DNA from: Nocardioidaceae bacterium
GTDB taxonomy: Bacteria; Actinomycetota; Actinomycetes; Propionibacteriales; Nocardioidaceae
Reading direction: 5' to 3'
Assembly: GCA_020636935.1 (NCBI GenBank)
Contig: JACJWW010000007.1
Span: forward strand, 38,102-102,101
Length of the DNA stretch: 64,000 bases
Within the stretch, counting starts at the first letter, position 1; the number at the start of each line of letters is the position of its first letter. The position numbers and the translations under genes were made by a program. This document shows, piece after piece, positions 17,289 to 25,599 of this stretch. Below the pieces are notes generated by a model. That model ran no database searches and had not been told where the DNA came from. It saw nothing but the letters and a program-made list of their open reading frames with translations.

Positions 17289-17309
17289 CGACGGGCTGGC
17301 TGGCCTAGC

Positions 17310-18599
17310 TCACAAGATCATGCCGGCGCCGACGGTGACCCCGCTGGCCTCGTCGATCAAGATGAATGACCCAGTAGTGCGGTTTTTCGCATAGGGGTCA
17401 CACAGCAGGGGTGCCGTCGTACGCAATTGCACGCGACCGATCTCGTTGAGACCCAGCTCCTTGGTGTCTTGGTCGCGGTGCAAGGTGTTGATGTCGAGGC
17501 GATATTGGATGTCCTTGATCAACGCCCGGGCGCTTCGCGTGGTGTGTTTGATCGCGAGCTTTTGCTTGGGTCGCAGCGGCTCGTTGGTCATCCAGCAGAT
17601 CATCGCGTCGATGTCTTGGCTGGGCGTGGGGGCATTCTTCACCCGGGCGATCATGTCGCCGCGCGACACGTCGACGTCGTCTTCGAGGCGCACGGTCACC
17701 GACATCGGTGGGAAGGCCTCGGGGATCTCCTTGTCGAAGATGTCGATGCCAGCGATCTTGCTGGTCATGCCGCTGGGCAGCACGATCACCTCGTCGCCGG
17801 GCTTGAAGATGCCGCCGGCGACCTGTCCGGCGTACCCGCGATAGTCGTGGAACTCATCAGACTTGGGGCGTATGACGTATTGCACCGGCAGGCGGGCGTC
17901 AACAAGGTCGCGATCGGAGGCGACGTGCACGTGCTCGAGGTGGTGCATCAGGGTGGGGCCGTGGTACCACGGCGTGTTTTGCGACCTGGTCACGACATTG
18001 TCACCCTGCAGCGCGGAGATCGGGATGACTTCAAGGTCGGGCACATTGAGCTTGGTGGCGAAGCTCTTGAACTCGGAGTGGATCTTCTCGTAGATCGCTT
18101 CGGAGTAGTCGACCAGATCCATCTTGTTGATCGCGAGCACGAGGTGGGGCACCCGCAGCAGCGAGAGGAGTACGGCGTGTCGACGCGACTGCTCGGTCAG
18201 GCCCTGGCGGGCATCAACCAGCACGAGCCCGAGGTCGGCGGTGGAGGCGCCGGTGACCATGTTGCGGGTGTACTGGATGTGGCCGGGGGTGTCGGCGATG
18301 ATGAATTTGCGGGTCGGGGTCGCGAAATAGCGGTAGGCGACATCGATGGTGATGCCTTGCTCGCGCTCTGAGCGCAGACCGTCGGTGAGCAGCGCCAGGT
18401 CGGTGTAGTCATAGCCCTTGGAGGCGCTGGTGGCCTCGACGGCTTCGAGCTGGTCTTCGAAGATCGACTTCGAGTCGAGGAGCAGCCGGCCGATCAGGGT
18501 GGACTTGCCGTCGTCGACCGAGCCTGCGGTGGCGAAGCGGAGGAGGTCCATGGGGCCGCGACCCTCGTGGGGCTCGGTGGTGGCCATCTCGGGTGCCAT
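17310..18599 (-). CDS. cysN: Sulfate adenylyltransferase subunit 1 (GTPase)
   Basis: CysN is the GTPase that drives ATP sulfurylase (CysD) to make APS from sulfate. The 429-residue protein has G1 AGSVDDGKSTLIGRL, G3 DTPGHIQYT and G4 NKMDLVD, followed by EF-Tu-like beta-barrel domains. It lacks the C-terminal APS-kinase (CysC) domain that is fused in mycobacteria. Its ATG overlaps the cysD stop by one base (TGATG). Confidence 0.95.
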   Translation of the reverse strand: MAPEMATTEPHEGRGPMDLLRFATAGSVDDGKSTLIGRLLLDSKSIFEDQLEAVEATSASKGYDYTDLALLTDGLRSEREQGITIDVAYRYFATPTRKFIIADTPGHIQYTRNMVTGASTADLGLVLVDARQGLTEQSRRHAVLLSLLRVPHLVLAINKMDLVDYSEAIYEKIHSEFKSFATKLNVPDLEVIPISALQGDNVVTRSQNTPWYHGPTLMHHLEHVHVASDRDLVDARLPVQYVIRPKSDEFHDYRGYAGQVAGGIFKPGDEVIVLPSGMTSKIAGIDIFDKEIPEAFPPMSVTVRLEDDVDVSRGDMIARVKNAPTPSQDIDAMICWMTNEPLRPKQKLAIKHTTRSARALIKDIQYRLDINTLHRDQDTKELGLNEIGRVQLRTTAPLLCDPYAKNRTTGSFILIDEASGVTVGAGMIL

Positions 18600-19513
18600 C
18601 AGAAATAGCCTTCCTTCTTGCGGTCTTCCATAGCGGCTTCGGAGAAACGGTCGTCGCCACGGGTGGCGCCACGCTCAGTGACTCGGGCCACGGAGATCTC
18701 TTCGATGATCTTTTCGATCGTGTCTGCTTCTGACTCCACGCAGCCGGTCAAGGTGAGGTCGCCGACCGTGCGGAATCGCATCGTCTTCTCGACGACTTCT
18801 TCGCCGTCTCGCAGCGGGTTGAACTCCGACTCCGAGAGCCACATGCCGTCGCGGTTGAACACGCGGCGCTGATGGGAGAAATAGATCGAGGGGATCTCGA
18901 TGCCTTCCTGGCCCAGGTAGTGCCAGATGTCGAGCTCGGTCCAGTTGGACAGCGGGAAGATTCGCATGTGCTCGCCCTCGTGGATGCGGCCGTTGTAGAG
19001 GCTCCACAACTCTGGGCGTTGGTTCTTGGGATCCCACTGACCGAAGTCGTCGCGGTGGGAGTAGACGCGCTCCTTGGCGCGAGCCTTCTCTTCGTCGCGG
19101 CGACCACCACCGAATGCTGCGGTGAAGCCTTCTTCTTCAATGGCGTTGAGGAGAGTGCCGATCTGGAGGCGGTTGCGTGAGGTCTTGCCGTCGTCTACGA
19201 CGATGCCATTCTTGATGGCTTCCTCGACGCTGGCCACGATCAGACGCAGGCCCAGGCGGTTTACCCAGTTTGTGCGGGTCTCGAGCACCTCCGGGAAGTC
19301 ATAGCCGGTGTCGACTTGCAGCACGGGGAAGGGGATCTTCGCCGGGTAGAAGGCCTTCTCGGCGAGGCGGAGCATCACGATGGAGTCCTTGCCGCCCGAA
19401 AACATCAACACGGGCTTTTCGAACTCCGATGCAACCTCGCGGAAGATGTGGATGGACTCCGCTTCCAGTTGGTCCAACTGGCTGAGTTGGTAATCGGCGT
19501 GTGTCTGGGTCAT
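18599..19513 (-). CDS. cysD: Sulfate adenylyltransferase subunit 2
   Basis: CysD is the N-type ATP pyrophosphatase that adenylylates sulfate. The 304-residue protein has the PP-loop MFSGGKDSIVML, VDTGYDFPEVLETR, FGGGRRDEEKARAKER and FPLSNWTELDIWHY. ATG 19513 has GGGAGAGG upstream and gives the standard length; an open extension upstream is not conserved. No cysH, cysC or sulfate transporter is adjacent. Confidence 0.95.
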   Translation of the reverse strand: MTQTHADYQLSQLDQLEAESIHIFREVASEFEKPVLMFSGGKDSIVMLRLAEKAFYPAKIPFPVLQVDTGYDFPEVLETRTNWVNRLGLRLIVASVEEAIKNGIVVDDGKTSRNRLQIGTLLNAIEEEGFTAAFGGGRRDEEKARAKERVYSHRDDFGQWDPKNQRPELWSLYNGRIHEGEHMRIFPLSNWTELDIWHYLGQEGIEIPSIYFSHQRRVFNRDGMWLSESEFNPLRDGEEVVEKTMRFRTVGDLTLTGCVESEADTIEKIIEEISVARVTERGATRGDDRFSEAAMEDRKKEGYF

Positions 19514-19656
19514 TTGAGCCTCTCCCTGGGGACTGCGCCATCGTATCGGAGCCACCGCTTGGGCTCGGCCTCGTCTCGCTTCGGCGGCGTACGGCGTGGC
19601 TCGGCGTACGCGCGGATGGGGGCGAATAGTGAGCGGCATGACACACTCGGGGGGTC

Positions 19657-20784
19657 ATGTCTGAGCCAATCAAACACTTGCCGCTGGTCTTCGAGGAGCC
19701 GCGTGGGCGCGGCAAACCGCCGATCCATCTGGCCGATCTCACTCCAGCAGAGCGCAAGGAGCGTCTGATCGAGCTCGGGCTCCCTGGATTTAGGGCCCAG
19801 CAGTTGTCGCGTCACTATTTTGCGAGGCTGGCGGAAGACCCCGAGCAGATGACCGATCTGCCGACCGGGCAGCGAGCCGAGCTGGTCGAAGGATTGTTGC
19901 CGAAGGTGCTCACCGAGGTGCGCACCCAGGAGGCCGATCGCGGCAAGACCCGCAAGACCTTGTGGCGGCTCTTCGACGGGGCCTTGGTCGAGTCGGTTTT
20001 GATGCGCTATCCCGACCGGGTGACCATGTGCGTGTCTTCGCAAGCTGGCTGCGGGATGGCGTGCACTTTTTGTGCCACCGGCCAAGGTGGGCTGCAGCGC
20101 AATATGTCGACCGCAGAGATCATCGAGCAGGTCGTGGCCGGCGCGAGGTCTTTGGCTCGCAACGAAGTCGCCGGTGGCCCGGGACGCGTGTCCAATGTCG
20201 TCTTCATGGGCATGGGGGAGCCGTTGGCCAACTACAAGGCGGTGCTTGGCGCCGTACGCCGGATGACCGACCCGAGCCCAGACGGCTTGGGCATGTCTGC
20301 GCGTGGCATCACGGTCAGCACGGTTGGGCTGGTGCCGCGGATCATGGAGCTGGCCGGTGAGGGCATCCCGGTCACCTTGGCGCTGTCGCTGCATGCCCCT
20401 GATGACGAGCTTCGCGCCGAGCTGGTGCCAGTCAACACTCGCTGGAGCGTCGCTGAGGCCCTCGATGCGGCGTGGCATTACGCGAGCGTGACCAAGCGTC
20501 GGGTCTCGATCGAATACGCCATGATGCGCGATATCAACGACCAGGGTTGGCGCGCCGACTTGCTGGCCGACCTGCTCAATGCCCGCGGCAATTGGGGCTG
20601 GGCCCACGTCAATCTGATCCCGCTCAACGAAGTGCCAGGCTCTCGCTTCACCCGCTCGCGCGACGAAGACACCGCTGAGTTTGTACGTCGCCTCGAAGCC
20701 CGTGGCATCTCAACCACCGTGCGCGACACGCGAGGCTCTGACATCGATGCGGCCTGTGGGCAATTAGCGGCGTTGGAAGACTGA
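19657..20784 (+). CDS. rlmN: 23S rRNA (A2503-C2)-methyltransferase RlmN
   Basis: RlmN is a radical-SAM enzyme that methylates A2503 of 23S rRNA and A37 of some tRNAs. The 375-residue protein has the iron-sulfur motif AGCGMACTFCATGQGG (CxxxCxxC), VVFMGMGEPLANY and ITVSTVGLVP. The C-terminal catalytic Cys region is DIDAACGQL. The gene is complete. Its final 174 bases reappear in diverged form at 22150-22323, so this 3' end may be native or may have come with the intervening island. Confidence 0.96.
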   Translation: MSEPIKHLPLVFEEPRGRGKPPIHLADLTPAERKERLIELGLPGFRAQQLSRHYFARLAEDPEQMTDLPTGQRAELVEGLLPKVLTEVRTQEADRGKTRKTLWRLFDGALVESVLMRYPDRVTMCVSSQAGCGMACTFCATGQGGLQRNMSTAEIIEQVVAGARSLARNEVAGGPGRVSNVVFMGMGEPLANYKAVLGAVRRMTDPSPDGLGMSARGITVSTVGLVPRIMELAGEGIPVTLALSLHAPDDELRAELVPVNTRWSVAEALDAAWHYASVTKRRVSIEYAMMRDINDQGWRADLLADLLNARGNWGWAHVNLIPLNEVPGSRFTRSRDEDTAEFVRRLEARGISTTVRDTRGSDIDAACGQLAALED

Positions 20785-20873
20785 ACAGGGCCGAGCAATG
20801 TCGCAGGGAGTCAGGTTCATGTGGCCCCAAGGTGTTCAACCTTTGTTAACCGTTGCCTGTTCGTGTCGCCTAC

Positions 20874-21439
20874 TCAACGGTGGACTGTGACCAGTGGATG
20901 GTGTTCTTCCACCCAGTCGGCCATTCGATTCCCTCGACGCGCAATAAAGTCCAGGGTGGATTCCCTGTAAGTGATGTAGGTGCTTGTAGTGGTCGGGGTG
21001 GCCTCGTGTTCGAAGTCGAATTGAGCAAGCGTGTCGTCGGCACCTTCGCAATGGCGGCGGATGCATTCCAGCGTCAGGTCGATGCGGTCCCGAAGGATCT
21101 GTCCGGTGTCAGGTACTTCGCCCTCTGGTCTGGGCTCAAGCCGTCCTTTGCATCAGCGAGCGCCTTTGGGTTCTCCCACTTTCGGTACGAGTGGGTGATC
21201 GCATCGCTGCCGTAACATTGGCGTGCTCCTGACGGCGTGGCCCAGATCAGATGGCCATCTGACTTGCGCGACGGGATTGCAGGCGCAAAGGGCTGACCCG
21301 TAGAGATGTCCTTGGACCACAACAATTCGTGGTCCAAGCGTAGTTGGGGACTGTCTCGGTCAGCATCCCAACCTTGCTTTCTCGGCCGGCGATCGTCGTA
21401 GTCCTAGTTGCAGTCGAAGGAAAGGTCGAACACACGCAT
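20874..21439 (-). pseudogene. Decayed DUF6994-like gene
   Basis: Reading from ATG 21439 gives MRVFDLSFDCN, then a TAG (21406-21404). The same frame continues with GWDADRDSPQLRLDHELLWS, then AITHSYRKWENPK. Near 21130 the frame changes, and from there ILRDRIDLTLECIRRHC runs in another frame to a TGA at 20876-20874. The LLWSK and DLTLECIRRH blocks are what I recall of DUF6994 proteins, whose function is unknown. The segment expected between these blocks is missing, so a deletion with frameshift is likely. Family assignment is from memory, not from a search. Confidence 0.6.
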
Positions 21440-21472
21440 GAGGCCGATGGTGGCAGTCCCTCATGTGAGCCC

Positions 21473-21772
21473 TCAAGCCACCGTGTGCAGCTCGAACCGA
21501 AGACCCAGGGCATTGGTGACCTTGAGGATGGTTGACCACGTCGGGTTGCCGTCGGACGACAGCGCCTTATAGAGACCGTCACGACTCATGCCGACACGGC
21601 GTGCGAGCTCGCTCATGTTCTGGGAGCGGGCGATGATGCCCAATGCGTGCGGGACTGCGCCCGGGTCGTCGATGGAGTCCTCGATGGCAGTTTCCAAGAA
21701 GAGCGCGACATCGTCGAGATTCCTGAGGTAGTCGGCAGCATCGAAGTTCTTGTATGTCTCATTCACCGTCAT
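21473..21772 (-). CDS. HigA-like antitoxin (addiction module antidote)
   Basis: A 99-residue DNA-binding protein: MTVNETYKNFDAADYLRNLD, then NMSELARRVGMSRDGLYKAL, a helix-turn-helix, then NPTWSTILKVTNALGLRF. This matches the family of putative addiction module antidotes that neutralise HigB-type toxins and repress their own operon. ATG 21772 overlaps the toxin gene by 14 bases. An in-frame extension to 21865 is open but lies within the toxin gene. Toxin-before-antitoxin order is typical of hig modules. Confidence 0.85.
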   Translation of the reverse strand: MTVNETYKNFDAADYLRNLDDVALFLETAIEDSIDDPGAVPHALGIIARSQNMSELARRVGMSRDGLYKALSSDGNPTWSTILKVTNALGLRFELHTVA

Positions 21773-22088
21773 TGCTGTCCCTCTTTCCTTGTTCGGTCCG
21801 CCACTTGGTGGCGAGTGTCTGTGCCTGGTCGATGTCCTGCTGTTGTGACGACTTGTCGCCGCCACAGAGAAGGAGGATCAATGTGCTGCCCTCGTGCAGG
21901 TAGTAGACGCGGTAGCCGGGGCCGAACGGCATACGCAACTCCGACACCCCACCACCGACCGGACGCACATCTCCGGGATTGCCGTCCGCGAGTCGGTCGA
22001 GCCTCCGGATGATGCGTTGCTTGCTCCGCAGGTCCTTGAGCTTGTTGATCCAGTTGTTGAAATCGGTCGTGCTGATGACCCGAGTCAT
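21759..22088 (-). CDS. HigB-like RelE/ParE-superfamily toxin
   Basis: A 109-residue basic protein: DLRSKQRIIRRLDRLADGNP, VSELRMPFGPGYRVYYLHEG, LILLLCGGDKSSQQQDI. These are the core blocks of the addiction-module killer family, ribosome-dependent mRNA interferases of the RelE fold. The start ATG 22088 sits six bases after a -10 box. It is the first gene of a two-gene operon with the antitoxin. Confidence 0.87.
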   Translation of the reverse strand: MTRVISTTDFNNWINKLKDLRSKQRIIRRLDRLADGNPGDVRPVGGGVSELRMPFGPGYRVYYLHEGSTLILLLCGGDKSSQQQDIDQAQTLATKWRTEQGKRDSNDGE

Positions 22089-22100
22089 ATGTCGACTATA
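22089..22100 (-). promoter_or_regulatory. Leaderless-type -10 box of the toxin-antitoxin pair
   Basis: On the minus strand TATAGT (22100-22095), the spacer CGACAT and ATG 22088. The palindromes GTCGAC and CATATG overlap the spacer and start and could be part of an operator. Confidence 0.5.
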
Positions 22101-22149
22101 CTTGACAGTTCCGTGATGGTCATGTTCATAACTGGGGTGCGATTAGCAC

Positions 22150-22323
22150 AACCTGATCCCGCTCAACGAAGTCCCTGGGTCGCGCTTCACCCGCTCGCGC
22201 GGTGAACACACCGCTGAGTTTGTTCGCCGACTCGAAGCGCGTGGCATCTCAACCACCGTGCGCGACACCCGAGGGTCGGAGATTGATGCGGCCTGTGGGC
22301 AATTGGCTGCCTCAGGAGACTGA
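22150..22323 (+). pseudogene. Second copy of the rlmN 3' end
   Basis: These 174 bases align without gaps to 20611-20784, the last 58 codons of rlmN including the stop. I count 23 mismatches by hand (about 87% identity). Only five change an amino acid, so the copy diverged under selection as part of a functional rlmN before it was cut off. It has no start codon or upstream gene body and cannot make RlmN. Confidence 0.9.
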
Positions 22324-22578
22324 GTAGGCGGCTCTTCATGCCCGCCAACGACTGCTAATCGGCCTATCTCGACATCTACCGATAGGCGACACGAGCATGT
22401 CCAAGCATGCGCCGTACGCCGGTGCCGAACGGGTAGCCTTTGAGGTCTAGCGACGAGGCGAAACTAGTTGACGCCTGAGTGTCGCGTCTCGGAACAGCGT
22501 CATTGGTGCAGCCGCACCGCGACCCACATCAGGGGCGCGGAGTGATAGACGCCAGATCTGGACGCTGAGGAGCACGGC
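22324..22578. other. Non-coding stretch after the rlmN relic
   Basis: No plausible gene, hairpin or repeat was seen. The last 20 bases contain the SD (gaggag) of the next gene. Confidence 0.5.
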
Positions 22579-23718
22579 ATGAAGGTCGACCTGAAATATG
22601 TAGCGATTGCGGTGCTGGTGGGCGTGCTGGGCACGGTGGCTGCCGTGCAGGCGAATGAGCCTGAACTGCAGGCCGTTGGCCGCGTCTTTGGGATGTCATC
22701 GCCCGCAGACTCATGTCAGATGTCGGATGTAGTGCCAGATAAGGGGACACTCCAACTTGAGTTCCTGCGCCCGAGCAGTGATCAAGACCCTGATCGCAAC
22801 GACTACCGCCTCTCGGGAACAATGCGGTGGGACAACCAAGCCGACCTCGATTGCTTCGCCGCGGGGGCGATCGATTGGGCATACGAGCACAGCATCGAGT
22901 ACGGCATCCCAGTCAAGCGAGTCATCTGGAACGAGAACTTCAATGACCTTGACGCTGCCGAGCCCTACCTCGATACGACGGTTGACAGCAACGAAAGCCA
23001 CACTGAGCTCACGGTCGGCCTAGCGAAACCGGAGCGCCTTGAGGCCGGTCGCACCTACTCGTTCAGTTACGACCTGCTTCTTGCCAAGGACCCCAAGGAC
23101 GGCAAGCAATGGATCACCCAGTGGGGGAATGTCGTGGAGAAGCAGTGCTCCTTCAACGGACCGTGGTGCTCGGGCCTCAACACAAAAACGAAAGGGAAGC
23201 AGTTCAACAGCGATGCCTGGATCGGCTGGACGCGAGGCTTCGCTGTCAAGGGCACGAGTTGTTGGGCCTGGCGAAGCGATGGCTCGGCTCCGACGGATTG
23301 CTCGCCAAGGCCTGAGCCTCGCGACGAGGGCGGCGGCAATGGTGGCGAAGCGTCCTCTCCACCTCCGGTGACAACTCCGGCTCCCGCGACTGCTCAGGGG
23401 ATCGTCACTGGGTGCAACACTTATGGCCAAAACTGCGAAGTCAATCCGCTGTACGTCAACGTGCCAGCAGTGGGCTTCAACTGGAAGTCCGAACCCAAGC
23501 TCACCGCCGTCTCCAACGGGGCCAAGCTGACAGCGCGCTGCTATGCCATTGGAGGCATGACCTACAACTGGGCCGTGAGCATTGGCGATCGCGGCCCGGA
23601 TCCATACGAATCCAACGTGTACTACTCGGTGCAGGCTCCTGACGGGCGATGGGGCTTCATCCCCGACACCTACTTCGTGCGAGACCAGGGCAATCGAATG
23701 GGCCTGCCCGCCTGCTGA
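22579..23718 (+). CDS. Secreted or membrane-anchored protein of unknown function
   Basis: I do not recognise this 379-residue protein. An N-terminal hydrophobic segment (about residues 6-24, ending AAVQA) is a signal peptide or anchor. Residues 45-240 contain several cysteines and aromatic residues and look like an extracellular beta domain. A Ser/Pro/Gly linker (EASSPPPVTTPAPATAQG) follows. The C-terminal 95 residues (AKLTARCYAIGG ... GRWGFIPDTYFV) resemble a bacterial SH3-like fold. The SD gaggag precedes ATG 22579. It lies at the edge of the rlmN island, so it may be accessory. Confidence 0.75.
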   Translation: MKVDLKYVAIAVLVGVLGTVAAVQANEPELQAVGRVFGMSSPADSCQMSDVVPDKGTLQLEFLRPSSDQDPDRNDYRLSGTMRWDNQADLDCFAAGAIDWAYEHSIEYGIPVKRVIWNENFNDLDAAEPYLDTTVDSNESHTELTVGLAKPERLEAGRTYSFSYDLLLAKDPKDGKQWITQWGNVVEKQCSFNGPWCSGLNTKTKGKQFNSDAWIGWTRGFAVKGTSCWAWRSDGSAPTDCSPRPEPRDEGGGNGGEASSPPPVTTPAPATAQGIVTGCNTYGQNCEVNPLYVNVPAVGFNWKSEPKLTAVSNGAKLTARCYAIGGMTYNWAVSIGDRGPDPYESNVYYSVQAPDGRWGFIPDTYFVRDQGNRMGLPAC

Positions 23719-23724
23719 CCTGCT

Positions 23725-24327
23725 CTAGTTGTACCGCTGCTCAGTTCCCGCGAATCCGAGCCAAGTGTGCCGATTGTTCCACCAGCACCAACCCACCTTG
23801 GGTGCGTCCTTGCGCTCCTTGCCGTCGCGTCCGGTGCCGTTGCTGACCCAAATGGCAGGAGTGCGGGCGTCGAAGCCTCGTGCCTTGGGCTTGCGTGAGC
23901 CAATGGTCATGAAGCAGGAGTTGCGCTCCAGTCGTTGTGGCTGTTGCAGGAGCCATGAGATGCCTTCATTCAGCGTCAGGGGGCTCAGTCCACGTTCGGC
24001 GAGCGCGGCGAGTGCTTCGTCGGGGGTGTAGTTCTGCAGCTCGTCGCCTCTCTTGGGGCTGGCAATGGTGTAGAGCAGGCGTTCGGGTGCGTCTACCTGG
24101 TCAACGAACTCGTCGACGTCAGTCATGTCTTCGACCACAAAGCCGGGCTTGTCGTTGAGGGAGAGGAGTGGGGCGAGCCTGCTAGGTGGCACGAGCCTCG
24201 GGCTGACGACCGCCAGTGTCTCGTCGGGCAACCCGACTCCGAGTTGCTGGAAGTCCGCTTCTGAAAGTCCCGCCAACTCGTGGACACCGAGAGCGATCAG
24301 GCGTTGGAGCTGTTCTGAGATTTTCAT
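23725..24327 (-). CDS. DUF5701 family protein
   Basis: A 200-residue soluble protein: ISEQLQRLIALGVHELAGLS at the N-terminus and APKVGWCWWNNRHTWLGFA near the C-terminus, which I recall as the DUF5701 signature of actinobacteria. Function is unknown. ATG 24327 begins the conserved part; 33 further codons upstream are open but not convincing. It faces the secreted-protein gene with a gap of only six bases. Confidence 0.72.
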   Translation of the reverse strand: MKISEQLQRLIALGVHELAGLSEADFQQLGVGLPDETLAVVSPRLVPPSRLAPLLSLNDKPGFVVEDMTDVDEFVDQVDAPERLLYTIASPKRGDELQNYTPDEALAALAERGLSPLTLNEGISWLLQQPQRLERNSCFMTIGSRKPKARGFDARTPAIWVSNGTGRDGKERKDAPKVGWCWWNNRHTWLGFAGTEQRYN

Positions 24328-24540
24328 CGGCAAGCAGGCTACATCTTCGGACCAAACGGTCAGTGATATCCGAGTGAAGGGTGGGTGCCGGCCAGATTGG
24401 TCAACTCGCGACCGAGGGGTAGGCATGCCAGCCAGGCGTCTTCGAAGGTGGATGGGCTCCTGTCATTGAAGTGCCATCAGCTTCTGCTGACCAGTCGCGG
24501 GTTCGGCTAGGACCCTTCTTGCGAATAACAAGATTCACTT

Positions 24541-25014
24541 ATGACCTTGTTGGCCGAGTACCGCGGCGCCCGGCATGCCGAGGACATTGCCCGACTCCGA
24601 CGCGTCCTCGCATTGCGGGCTATGGTCGCCTCTGGCACTTCGCAGCGCCAGATCGCTGAGGCGCTCGGCATCACCCAGCCGGCTGTTAGTCAGCAACTCA
24701 AGTTTGCCCCCGAACTGGGCGAGGTTCATCCCGAGATATTGCTCGAAGCCGCCGCTCCCGTCCTCAAGGCCCTCGCGAACGAACACGGCTACACGCGCCT
24801 GGCTGTCTTCGGTTCGCTCGCCCGCGGCCAAGCACGACCCGATTCCGACATTGACCTGATCGTAAAAGCGCCGGAGGGTACGTCGACTTTCGGGTTCATT
24901 GGGTTCAAGCAGCTCGTCGAACAAGTCCTCGACCGCCAGGTAGACCTCATTGACTACTGCGGGCTCAAACCCAGAGTCGATGTCGACATTCGCCGCGAAG
25001 CGGTGTTGTTGTGA
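24541..25014 (+). CDS. MntA-type nucleotidyltransferase antitoxin with N-terminal HTH
   Basis: A 157-residue protein. The N-terminal part has a helix-turn-helix (SQRQIAEALGITQPAVSQQL). The C-terminal part is a minimal nucleotidyltransferase with FGSLARGQARPDSDIDLIV, the G-S-x(n)-D-x-D catalytic motif. In HEPN-MNT modules such proteins AMPylate the HepT RNase and block it. The motif is intact, but the following hepT gene is reduced to a stump, so this is an orphan antitoxin. Its TGA overlaps the ATG of the stump. Confidence 0.82.
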   Translation: MTLLAEYRGARHAEDIARLRRVLALRAMVASGTSQRQIAEALGITQPAVSQQLKFAPELGEVHPEILLEAAAPVLKALANEHGYTRLAVFGSLARGQARPDSDIDLIVKAPEGTSTFGFIGFKQLVEQVLDRQVDLIDYCGLKPRVDVDIRREAVLL

Positions 25015-25100
25015 TGGACCGCAGGGCAGCAAAAGAGCTCTTCCACGACGCTGAAATGCTGATCGACGACGAGTCCGGCAACGACGGTGGCTTGCGCTGA
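25014..25100 (+). pseudogene. Truncated hepT-like reading frame
   Basis: ATG 25014 overlaps the antitoxin stop and opens MDRRAAKELFHDAEMLID, which resembles the first helix of HepT toxins, then ends at TGA 25098-25100 after 28 codons. The catalytic RX4-6H motif is absent. I read this as a deletion remnant. The next 94 bases to 25194 show no HEPN continuation that I could see. Confidence 0.5.
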
Positions 25101-25194
25101 CTGTGTGCGTGGTCGGATTCGTGTGGCTGAGAGCCCGAATCCGGCCCAGCACGTGTACCTTTGCAACAGTTGGCGTTGAGGAGAGGACTTACCA

Positions 25195-25599
25195 GTGAGT
25201 GACCCAAATGCAGTAGGCAAACTCGGTGAGGCGACCCGGTTGGACGGGTTGAGCGACAAGGATCTGAAGAAGGTCGTGTCGGCCGGCACTCCCGTCCACA
25301 TCCCGGCGGGCTGGTCCCTCATGTGGGAGGGATCTGCATCTGACAAGGCCTATCTGATCGTGGATGGTGAAGTCAGCGTGCGTCATGGCCACGAGGAGAT
25401 CACGGTGCTCGGTGCTGGTGACCTGATCGGGGAGATGTCGATCGTCAACCACAAACTGCGCAGCGCGAGCGTGGTGACCAAGACCGATGTTGAGGCCCTG
25501 CACTGTGACCGGGCCCGCATGGAGCAGTTGATGGAGGAAGTGCCGGCATTTGGCGCTGCCGTGCGCGCCACTTCGCAAGACCGTGCCGGACAAGCCTGA
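25195..25599 (+). CDS. Single-domain cyclic-nucleotide-binding protein
   Basis: A 134-residue protein that is essentially one cNMP-binding domain: IPAGWSLMWEGSASDKAYLI, VDGEVSVRHGHEEITVLGAG and DLIGEMSIVNHKLRSASVV, the phosphate-binding cassette (GEMS...RSASV). There is no DNA-binding or kinase domain. GGAGAGGA precedes GTG 25195. The downstream adenylate cyclase overlaps its end, suggesting that it senses the cAMP made by its partner. Confidence 0.88.
   Translation: MSDPNAVGKLGEATRLDGLSDKDLKKVVSAGTPVHIPAGWSLMWEGSASDKAYLIVDGEVSVRHGHEEITVLGAGDLIGEMSIVNHKLRSASVVTKTDVEALHCDRARMEQLMEEVPAFGAAVRATSQDRAGQA

Larger units (their letters stand above)
20785..22323. mobile_element. Small accessory island bracketed by rlmN 3' ends
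   Basis: An insert of 1.37 kb lies between the rlmN stop and a second copy of the rlmN 3' end. It carries a HigBA-like pair and a decayed DUF6994-like gene, both on the minus strand. Replacement of a gene's 3' end with displacement of the old end is what site-specific or homologous integration at a gene tail leaves behind. No integrase or terminal repeat remains, so I infer a relic or a non-autonomous insertion. Confidence 0.6.
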
